DNA of 64,000 nucleotides, taken from Erodium maritimum (lineage: Eukaryota > Streptophyta > Magnoliopsida > Geraniales > Geraniaceae). Made by a program: the position numbers and the translations under genes. Shown here in pieces: positions 55,228-64,000 of the stretch. Position 1 is the stretch's first letter. Each line of letters starts with the position of its first letter. The notes beneath the pieces were generated by a model. The model did no database searches and had not been told where the DNA came from. It was given only the letters and a program-made list of their open reading frames with translations. The stretch is from assembly GCA_963921825.1 (NCBI GenBank), contig OY997596.1, forward strand, positions 9,677,001-9,741,000. The letters are read 5' to 3'.

Positions 55228-55688
55228 AATAGTTCCTGGGTCAAGTGGATACTTGACCAAGTGAAACTTGGACTACAACCTAGCTATGTGTGTAAGAAAT
55301 CTGTTATAGGGAAATACCTAGCCCTAAGGGCACGAGAAACCAAGGAATGTGGTTAATAATTGAGACGTCATGCATGTTTGCTTAATAGGGGAGTGTTAGC
55401 ATCATGTAAGTACCGGAAGGCCATACCCCCATTGTCTTTCGGTTGACAAAGTTTATCCAATTCCTACCATAAAATAGAGCGAGTTGACTTCCCTCCCCAC
55501 TAAAAACATGCCAGGGCCACGTGGATTCGAGTTACTATCCTCTGAGGTACTCTAACTACTAACATAATATACACCGGAAGTGAGGTAAGCACCCATCGAA
55601 TAATAACCTCCCTACCGGCCGGTGATAATAGCTTCCCTTCCCAAGACCCAATACGAGCTAACATTCTATCACCAAGATATGCCATATC
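55228..55688 (-). pseudogene. LINE-5 RT C-terminal fragment
   Basis: The minus strand reads YLGDRMLARIGSWEGKLLSPAGREV and TSLPVYIMLVV, the standard block after the plant LINE RT domain. Cut on the left by A2 and on the right by A3. Confidence 0.85.
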
Positions 55689-57366
55689 TGTTGGGTCTCT
55701 AGGTAGGGTTGGAGATGAACCAACTCGCAGCGGAAAATCAATGAAAACCAAGAGACAATTAGAACCATGAAACAACTAACAAAGAATGGATTAACAAGAG
55801 AAAAATTTCAGCACTAGTTCTTACCAAAACAAGAACACCGGTTAACGAATGATTGGCTTGAGTCTCCAAGACGCCTACGTATCCACATGGGAATCAAAGC
55901 CACGTAGTTCTTCTCTTTGAGGACTCAAGAACACAAAAATGGAGGAGGAAACTAGCCAAACCCGAAATGGCCATGGAAGAGGGAGAGAAAATGTGTTTCC
56001 TATTCTTGTCTTGTGTTTGTTATGTTGAAAAAAGATGACTTAAACATAACAAAACCCATACTTGTCCAACTAAAGGCATGGGACAAGTATGGTGTCAAGT
56101 AAGGTGTAAATAGGACAAAGTATGGCAAGACAAGATTGGGTTAGGTGGTGAATCACCAACACCTTAATCCTTGTCTTGCTTACTTAGTACTAATTAATCA
56201 AGACTTGATTAATTAGTTGCATGGGCCTTGGTTGCATGGGCTTCTTGGAACATGGCCCGTGGCCATTTCCAACGAGGTCCCGTGATTCGCTCATCGCCTC
56301 CATGCCTTCCATACCGGAAATGTCCAACATTATCCGACGCGATCAATCCCAAGACTCCAAGCCTTGTCTCGATCCGTAAAGTCCTATTCACTTACGGGCA
56401 CATGACCCAAAACCCAGTTTTGGTCATGTCCCGAGACAACTCCTTTTTGGCCATTCTCCATAAATGTGTCAATGAGTTTCATCCTCCGGTGTGACCCTTA
56501 GGTTTATGCATGTCAATAGATCAACGTAAAATCCCATTTTACTTGATCCTATTTAAGTGGCAACTAACGAGACTTTAGTATTGCCTGACACTACATAACG
56601 AATCGACCCTGTCGATTCTAACCTTTCCGTCGTCCCTGTCATTATCCTTTTATCTCCGATATCCTGATTGAGATAAGGCATAGAGCCGTCATCCTTATTA
56701 TTCTCAATCACCGTTCCTTGATATGTGAAATGACTGAAGATATGATACCCAGTATCATGTGCATGGCCATGCTATTCTTCCAGTCACTCCCGATCAAGCG
56801 GCCGAGAACCGATATCTTTCCCATACCTTAGTACGAGGGATAAATCCCTTAGCCGTCTTTCGTGTCACTCATGTAGCCCATCCCCAAGCCAATCCTGGCC
56901 GTTATGGAAGCCCTGTTACGGACAACGTTAGGCTCAGGTCAAACTCAGTGGTTGACTACATAGCGATCACAAAGACTCCTTGGTCTAAGGATACATAACA
57001 AGCTACAACACTGAATATGTTCATGACTTAATCTATGACACATATTCAGGGCGGGTCGTCCAATATCATGTCCCACATGATATCTATGATCAGACTCCGG
57101 AATCCCATTCCAATGACTAACAGAACGTAAGCCATAAAGAGCCATCTTTCATACTAGTCGCTTCTAGTGAAGCTTTGTTGACTAGGGACCCATCGAGTGT
57201 GATCTATCTCGATCTATGGTTCTATTCGCATGGTGGGCATAGATCAGAGCACACATCGATATATTACTCCAACACATAAGTAATATAAAGCCGCTTTAAT
57301 TTTATTGCTAACGATGATATATACATTTGGACATTTAGGATTGAACTACGGGCACTAAGACTAACA
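55689..57366 (-). repeat. Copia-A3 3' LTR (1678 bp)
   Basis: TGTTGGGTC at the left and ACTAACA at the right. Palindrome at 56189-56217. Very close to the partial 5' LTR at 62450-64000. Confidence 0.96.
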
Positions 57367-57380
57367 ATCTCCCACTTGCC
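57367..57380 (-). other. Polypurine tract of Copia-A3
   Basis: Minus strand GGCAAGTGGGAGAT next to the 3' LTR. Confidence 0.87.
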
Positions 57381-57499
57381 CTAGTTCCCATCTAAACTCC
57401 AATATGTCCCCATCGACTTTACATGTCTAACATGTTCAGGCAGTGACACTGCCTTAGTCAAAGGGTTGGCTATGTTATCATCTGTTGCAATATCGGTTA

Positions 57500-58990
57500 T
57501 CTTCACTTCACCTCAGTTCAGTATTTATCTGATGAGGTGGATACGCCGCAGTACATGTTTGGATTTGTTTTACGATCTAGGCTTTTAGCTTGCGCAATGG
57601 CCCTTGTGTTGTCGCAAGATGGATTCACCGGGCTGGATGAGTTTTTAATTACACCCAGCCCTGCCATGAATTTCCAAATCCACATAGCCTCCTTAGTTGC
57701 CTCTACAGCATCCATGTACTTGGCCTCTGTCGTAGATTCGGCAATGATATCTTGCTTTACGCTGTCCCAGCTAAAGCTCTGTCATTCAGCGTAAACACAT
57801 ATCCTGATTGACTTCTAAAGTCATCTGGATTTGTCTTGGAAAACTAGCGTCTACTCATCCTTCGACGACTAGTTCAACATCATCTTTCCCCCGGGTTAGA
57901 ATGATGTCTACTGGTACAACATAAGGCTTACGAGACGTCTGGTCTCATACATGTCATGGCATATATGATCGATCCTGCCCCCAGGCGCATAGGATTCTCA
58001 TCATCCTTTTCAGCTCATCAGGTGTCTTAGGACACTGAGTCTTGCTGAGATGAATGCCATGACTAGTGGGTAAGAGTCCTTTCTTTGAATCGAGCATTAA
58101 GAACCTACTCAATGCCTTGTTCACATAGGTTCCCTGACTTAAATCCAAGACCCTCTTGGTGCGATCTCTACATATCTTAATCCTTAAGATATGAGAAGCA
58201 TCGCCTAAGTCCTTTATTGAAAAACACTTCCTCAACCAAGCTTTAGTCTCGTGCAAGGTTGGGATGTCGTTTTCAATGAGAACCAGAAAGGTAATATTGC
58301 TCCCACTAGCCTTCTTATAAACGCAAGATTCATCCTCGTTCTTGATTAAGCCAAATCCAATTACAGCTTCATCAAAACGAAGGATCCAACTCCGAGAAGT
58401 TCGTTTCAATCCATAAATGGATTTCAACAACTTATAAATCTTTCCTTTATTCTTCGGATCGTCAAAACCTTTGGGCCGAGACATACAAACGTACTCAGTC
58501 AAATTTCCATTTAGGAAAGCGGTTTTGACATCCACTTGCCATATCTCGTAATTATGATACGCAGTTATGTCAAGAAGAATTTGGATCGATTTTGACCATA
58601 GCCACTAAGGAGAAGGTTTCCTCATAGTCAATCCATTGGATCTGCCTATAACCTTTCGCCACCAGTTGAGCTTTGTAGGTCAGAGGGTTGCCGTCCATGT
58701 CCATCTTCACCTTGAAGATCCATTTGCATCCTATGGTCCTCACACCATTGATGGGATCAACCGGTTCCCAGACTCGGTTGTCCGACATGGATTGCATTTC
58801 CTCCCTCATGGCTCCCAGCCATAACTCGGAGTTGGGCCCATCCACGACTTCCTGAAAGGTGGCTGGATCATCGTGATCCACCATGACTTCATTGTCACCT
58901 CCGGATACCATATCTTGGAGGTGGAAGATTGATCCATTCAAATCGCCTTGGACCTTCCGGAATTGTAACAGGAATTGGTTCTTACTCTAC
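57500..58990 (-). pseudogene. Copia-A3 RT and RNase H
   Basis: RT N-terminal block 58941-58570 (SELWLGAMREEMQSM, CKWIFKVKMDMDG, LVAKGYRQ). After a stop, 58535-57954 (193 codons) has MDVKTAFLNGNLTE with the first catalytic Asp, YKLLKSIYGLKR, and IKDLGDASHILRIKI. Between them FLVL is followed at once by IENDIPTL: the YVDD catalytic box is missing in frame (about 58282), exactly as in Copia-A1. RNase H near 57750-57518 (TEAKYMDAVEATKEAMWIW) has lost its start. RT cannot be active. Confidence 0.9.
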
Positions 58991-59029
58991 GACAATCTCT
59001 GGCTTCTTTCTACTGGGTTGCCAATTGGT

Positions 59030-59800
59030 TTAGACAGATCTGTACCATCCTGAATTTCTTCGAGATGCACAGTCCTCCCAATGACGTCTTTGGAAACAAA
59101 ACTCCTTTTCCATAAAGACCCCACCCCATGCGATGAACACCATGTTCTCACTGGGATTGTAGAAGTGGTATCCCCTTGTTGCTTTGGGATACCACACGAA
59201 GGTGCATATCTCAGATCTTGGTTCGAGCTTAGTCGAAACCAAATGTTTCACATAAGCCTCGCAACCACAAATCTTTAGGAAGGACAAAGCGGGCATCATC
59301 CCATTCCATTTTTAAAATGGTGTCCCTTCCACACCCTTGTCGAAGCCCGATTCACTATGAATGCGGTCGTCTCTAGAGCATAAACCCTGAAAGAGATTGG
59401 GAGATCAGTCCAACTAATCATGGAACGGACCATTGTCTAACAATGTCCGATTTCTCCGTTTGGCTACACCTTTCAACTACTGTGTCCCAGGAGGAGTCCA
59501 TTCTAAAAGGATCCCATTCTCTTTTAGATGATCTAATAACTCTGTGGTCAAGTATTTTCCACCTCGATCCAATCGAAGTGCCTTAATACCTTTGTCGAGC
59601 TGGTTTTCTACTTTAGTCTTAAACTCTTTGAATTTATCAAAAGCTTCAGACTTATGTCTCAGCGAATAGACATAACCATATTTACTGTAATCATCAGTAA
59701 ATGTGATAAAGTAGTTAAAACCCCTCCTGGCAAGTGAACTTATTGGTATACACACATTCGAGTGTATCAGCCCCAATAATTCACCCGCCCTTTCATCGCG
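59030..59800 (-). pseudogene. Copia-A3 integrase
   Basis: Core at 59776-59477: IHSNVCIPISS (first catalytic Asp of the family replaced by Asn), FITFTDDYSKYGYVYS, LRLDRGGKYLTTE. The next part near 59400-59330 is frameshifted, and 59299-59030 (LSFLKICGCEAYVKHL) is the linker toward RT. Integrase would insert the cDNA; this copy looks inactive. Confidence 0.88.
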
Positions 59801-60483
59801 ATCGATAAAAGGGCACTTTAGTCATTTTGCCCATCAAACAAACCTTGCACCTATCGATCGAATGGAATTCGAATGAACCTGAAAGTCCGCACTTCTGAAA
59901 TGCTGATAGGTGCTTCTTGTTTATGCGACCTAAATGACAGTGCCTTAACAGAGTTAGGTTTAAATCGTTGGATTTAGACCTCTTGGTATTAACGGAATAT
60001 ATAGAACTTGAGGCATTGTTACCCATATTTAATATGTACAATCCTCCAACCAAGTCAGTACTGGTATAAAACATATCATTGCATAGAACATTGAAAACTC
60101 CATTTCCAATATTAACATTATATCCTTCCTTGTCAAACACGGATACAGATATAATATTCCTACTAAAAGTAGGTATGCAATATACATTATACAGTACTAA
60201 GACAAGGCCTCTTGGCAAAGCAAGACTCATGGATCCTACAGCAGTTTCCACAACTCTGAGGTCCACTTCGTGCTTTCCAAACCTCTCCTACTTTCAGCCA
60301 CCATATATAAGTGCATGTGTGAGATTCAGTCCTAGTATCTAATACCCATGAATCTTTGGAAGTAGAGAGATGTAGCTTTATATAGTTAATACCGGATGAA
60401 GGCACGGTCCCACCGCCCTTCCTTAGATCATCCAGGTTTCCTGATGAAGGCGCAGTCCTACTGTCCTTCTTCAGATCATCCAC
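59793..60483 (-). pseudogene. Copia-A3 protease and gag-pre-integrase
   Basis: The frame at 60483-60187 has the protease site SWVLDTRTESHTCT, with Arg in place of the DTG glycine. The frame at 60266-59793 has YCIPTFSRNIISVSVFDKEGYNV and LLRHCHLGRINKKHLSAFQKCG, the HHCC-type region before integrase, then CKVCLMGKMTKVPF. The two frames overlap out of register, so one frameshift separates them. Confidence 0.87.
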
Positions 60484-60895
60484 GCTATTTGATGAAGGCG
60501 CAGTCCCACTGCCCTTTTTCAGATCAGCCGTGAACTTCCTGTAATCCCGGTTCCAATGACCAGGCTATTGGCAGTAGAAGCAGACATTCTCATGTGTCTC
60601 ATATTTCCTGCCAAGTGCGCATGGGCCCCGCCCTTGCCACTTCCAATTCCCTTGTTGACCATCAGAATATCCTTGGATCCCAGATCCCTGATATATTCTT
60701 CTCAGCAATTAATGACACTTCATGTAACTCTGATATGGTCTTAGAGACAGCCTTGTCAAGGACATATTCTTTGCGTTCAGACTTGAGGACTATCCTCAAA
60801 ATTCTGTACCAGTCCAAATAGTTTGTCCCATTTAGCTTGACCCTGTCAAGAATGGTTTTTGATGACAAACTATTAATGTTCGCTGAATTTGCCAT
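60484..60895 (-). pseudogene. Copia-A3 gag (shortened)
   Basis: Start at ATG 60895 (MANSANINSLSSKTIL, LNGTNYLDWYR). After YVLDKAVSK it goes straight to TISELHEVSL, missing the central segment that Copia-B keeps (12490-12640). The knuckle near 60585-60540 reads CFYCQ, stop, PGHWNRDY: first two Cys and His present, last Cys replaced by Tyr. Then 16-residue repeats with DDLKKGSGTAPSS (60540-60390) lead into the protease. Confidence 0.87.
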
Positions 60896-62436
60896 TTGAT
60901 CTACAACAGATAAAATTCAATCAGTAAACTGAATAAATTTTATGAAGATCAAGCTTAAACACCAACAATCGATTCTAAACCTTTAGAATCTGAAACCAAG
61001 ATCCTTGATTCACTCGATTAAGCTGAACTAATGCTCACCACTTAATCGAGCTATGTAGGTAGGACTCCATCCAATCACATCCAATGTGACTCTTGGCTAG
61101 GGTATGCACTTATGTACACGGCTTACCCTATCTGTTACCCTAGCTCAACCTCAGGCTGAGAATCGTAGTCGGGTCCACCAATTTTCAACTATGGCCCGTC
61201 ACTATGTAGGTGCTCCGCTAATGCGCACGACACCCACATATGTCGTCCAAACCTACTACCCCGCTTTCCCATGGATGCTCCGCTAATGCGCACGACACCC
61301 ATAGGACGGGGAGGTAGTAAGGTGTTGATAATTGGGAGGTATCGGACATGACCCGTTTTTACTTGTCCGGTTGTGTTTAAAACTTTGACACATCCTAGAT
61401 GCGATGAGCACATCAACTACATTCCAAATGCAATGATGCCTCAAATTACATCCAATGTAATTCTTCCTTCGAACCTGTCAACTACATCCAATGTAAAGAC
61501 GATTCTAAGGGCTCACACACAAGGATTAAAATTCCAATTTTATCTTTGCATGTGAGGTGATATGCTCGGTAAATAAAGTTAAGCATGCAATTCTAAAACA
61601 CAGAATTAATCATGCATAAACTAAACCAAGCATAAAGCGATAAATATGCACATAATAGCCCCCTAAACTAACTCCCACTAGCTTCTTGAGCTCCACCGAC
61701 ACCAAGCCGATGCCAACACCCGAAAAGCCACCAAATGACCTTTTCGCCCTTTCTTCATCTTGAGTAAAATATTACAATTTAATACACGACTCGCAGGTCG
61801 GGAATAAATAAATATTACAAACAAGTGGTTCGACGACCACACCTTGAAATAATAATTACACGCTAACTCTAACGGCTCGTAGGCCGTGAAAAGCGATACA
61901 TAATTAAATCGAGCTCGGGGCTATTATGTACACCATGCCAACATCACATCACACATCGTGTTATCAAACAAGCATTTTATCAAACATCATGTGATTTTCC
62001 GGTTTTAATTAATAGCCAAGTTTCGAAATTTTTTGATGCTCGGTTTATCGAAACCGTTCAAAAATGAAACTTTTGAACATTTGATCTTCGAGTTTATCAT
62101 GACGGTTCCAAACTCGTCATAACTAACAAAACGGTTTAGCCTTGGCATATCAACCATCCAATGGTCATGCTTGGCCTAGCTCCGTCCAATGGAGCCCCGT
62201 TCGGTCCCGGTTTCGGCTCCCCGAGAGTCCCGCTCCCAAGACCCGAAAAATCAAATTTTTTTCAAAATTTCCAGATTTTAAATAATTTTCAAAAATTCAT
62301 TTTACATGCATTAAATCCATAAACAATAATTTAAAACATGTTATCAAACAATTTAGCAAAACAACATGCCAAAAACGAAACTTTCAAGCAAAACCGAAAC
62401 TTTGAACACCGTCTTGTGAATCCCGAAGGTAGCACG
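60896..62436 (-). other. Copia-A3 5' leader
   Basis: About 1.5 kb, non-coding. Quasi-palindromes at 61076-61088, 61418-61432, 61447-61459 and 61483-61495. Repeats GCTCCGCTAATGCGCACGAC near 61211 and 61275. Same layout as Copia-A1. Confidence 0.82.
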
Positions 62437-62449
62437 GCTCTGATACCAC
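62437..62449 (-). other. Primer-binding site of Copia-A3
   Basis: Minus strand GTGGTATCAGAGC, exact complement type of initiator Met-tRNA, adjacent to the LTR end. Confidence 0.92.
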
Positions 62450-64000
62450 TGTTGGGTCTCTAGGTAGGGTTGGAGATGAACCAACTCGCAGCGGAAAATC
62501 AATGAAAACCAAGAGACAATTAGAACCATGAAACAACTAACAAAGAATGGATTAACAAGAGAAAAATTTCAGCACTAGTTCTTACCAAAACAAGAACACC
62601 GGTTAACGAATGATTGGCTTGAGTCTCCAAGACGCCTACGTAACCACATGGGAATCAAAGCCACGTAGTTCTTCTCTTTGAGGACTCAAGAACACAAAAA
62701 TGGAGGAGGAAACTAGCCAAACCCGAAATGGGCATGGAAGAGGGAGAGAAAATGTGTTTCCTATTCTTGTCTTGTGTTTGTTATGTTGAAAAAAGATGAC
62801 TTAAACATAACAAAACCCATACTTGTCCAACTAAAGGCATGGGACAAGTATGGTGTCAAGTAAGGTGTAAATAGGACAAAGTATGGCAAGACAAGATTGG
62901 GTTAGGTGGTGAATCACCAACACCTTAATCCTTGTCTTGCTTACTTAGTACTAATTAATCAAGACTTGATTAATTAGTTCCATGGGCCTTGGTTGCATGG
63001 GCCTTTCATGGGCTTCTTGGAACATGGCCCGTGGCCATTTCCAACGAGGTCCCGTGATTCGCTCATCGCCTCCATGCCTTCCATACCGGAAATGTCCAAC
63101 ATTATCCGACGCGATCAATCCCAAGACTCCAAGCCTTGTCTCGATCCGTAAAGTCCTATTCACTTATGGGCACATGACCCAAAACCCAGTTTTGGTCATG
63201 TCCCGAGACAACTCCCTTTTGGCCATTCTCCATAAATGTGTCAATGAGTTTCATCCTCCGGTGTGACCCTTAGGTTTATGCATGTCAATAGATCAACGTA
63301 AAATACCATTTTACTTGATCCTATTTAAGTGGCAACTAACGAGACTTTAGTATTGCCTGACACTACATAACGAATCGACCCTGTCGATTCTAACCTTTCT
63401 GTCGTCCCTGTCATTATCCTTTTATCTCCGATATCCTGATTGAGATAAGGCATAGAGCCGTCATCCTTATTATTCTCAATCACCGTTCCTTGATATGTGA
63501 GATGACTGAAGATATGATACCCAGTATCATGTGCATGGCCATGCTATTCTTCCAGTCACTCTCGATCAAGCGGCCGAGAACCGATATCTTTCCCATACCT
63601 TAGTATGAGGGATAAATCCCTTAGCCGTCTTTCGTGTCACTCATGTAGCCCATCCCCAAGCCAATCCTGGCCGTTATGGAAGCCCTGTTACGGACAACGT
63701 TAGGCTCAGGTCAAACTCAGTTGTTGACTACATAGCGATCACAAAGACTCCTTGGTCTAAGGATACATAACAAGCTACAACACTGAATATGTTCATGACT
63801 TAATCTATGGCACATATTCAGGGCGGGTCGTCCAATATCATGTCCCACATGATATCTATGATCAGACTCCGGAATCCCATTCCAATGACTAACAGAACGT
63901 AAGCCATAAAGAGCCATCTTTCATACTAGTCGCTTCTAGTGAAGCTTTGTTGACTAGGGACCCATCGAGTGTGATCTATCTCGATCTATGGTTCTATTCG
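62450..64000 (-). repeat. Copia-A3 5' LTR, truncated by window edge
   Basis: Starts TGTTGGGTC at 62450 and follows 55689 onward. About 130 bp, including the outer TGTTAGTC end and the right TSD, lie beyond 64000. Confidence 0.95.

Larger units (their letters stand above)
52337..55688 (-). mobile_element. LINE-5, interrupted by two Copia-A insertions
   Basis: Minus strand. Pieces 52337-53540 and 55228-55688 join across the solo LTR A2 (TSD AATAG) to give a continuous RT-to-RNase-H order; the next part lies beyond Copia-A3, outside the window. The 3' end near 52340-52370 is AT-rich (TTTATTTTAATAAA) without a clear poly-A. Confidence 0.85.
55689..64000 (-). mobile_element. Copia-A3: Ty1/copia element, right end outside window
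   Basis: 3' LTR 55689-57366, internal 57367-62449, 5' LTR from 62450 to beyond the window. Not interrupted, so it is the best template for the family. The left flank ATATC (55684-55688) is the candidate TSD. All enzymes carry inactivating changes; see the parts. Confidence 0.95.

Noticed and set aside
1-64000. tRNA, rRNA, CRISPR or bacterial operon features
   Set aside because: None seen. The TGGTATCAGAGC words are retrotransposon primer-binding sites, not tRNA genes, and the direct repeats are satellite, minisatellite or LTR repeats.

Overview
This window is plant (angiosperm) nuclear DNA made almost entirely of nested transposable elements. I find no convincing single-copy host gene. The evidence is L1-type plant LINEs, Ty1/copia and chromodomain Ty3/gypsy elements primed by initiator Met-tRNA, a PIF/Harbinger transposon with a TAA target duplication, and an AT-rich satellite. 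Nothing seen fixes the species.

Region 1 (1-5556). The 3' part of a LINE (ORF2 broken by only two stop codons, 3' UTR, poly-A at 3232-3241), then a Ty1/copia (Sirevirus-like) 3' remnant with an LTR-like end starting near 4836.

Region 2 (5557-31690). One minus-strand Ty1/copia element, here called Copia-A1, split by two plus-strand elements. Copia-B (9045-17590, TSD TTTAT) is a related full-length element with 1756-bp LTRs. Gypsy-C (18412-27596, TSD TTAGA) is a chromovirus with about 3-kb LTRs that has lost gag, RT and RNase H. A1 itself has LTRs at 5557-7258 and 30015-31690 and a TSD of TGAAA/TGAAG. Every junction can be read directly.

Region 3 (31691-34185). An env-like Sirevirus remnant, an LTR-like piece and unassigned T-rich DNA.

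Region 4 (34186-52336). About five consecutive monomers of a 316-bp satellite, opened up by at least nine insertions: a LINE poly-A stub, retroposon Z1, an X1/F1 pair of non-LTR sequences, a PIF/Harbinger element with a retroposon inside it, three retroposons (Z2, Z3, Z4) end to end at one and the same target site, LINE-4, and an X-like fragment. The Z copies carry at most a LINE ORF1-like protein (DUF4283 plus CCHC knuckle) and no reverse transcriptase.

Region 5 (52337-64000). A minus-strand LINE (LINE-5) carrying two separate insertions of the Copia-A family: a solo LTR (A2, TSD AATAG) and a long element (A3) that runs off the right edge.

The most notable observations: two independently inserted Copia-A copies share an in-frame loss of the RT catalytic box, a protease active-site change and a shortened gag, which points to a family moved in trans; Copia-B carries a copy of its own right-hand flank where its primer-binding site should be; and three retroposons inserted in series into the same 13 bp of the satellite. 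Names such as Copia-A, Z and X are local labels, not database families.
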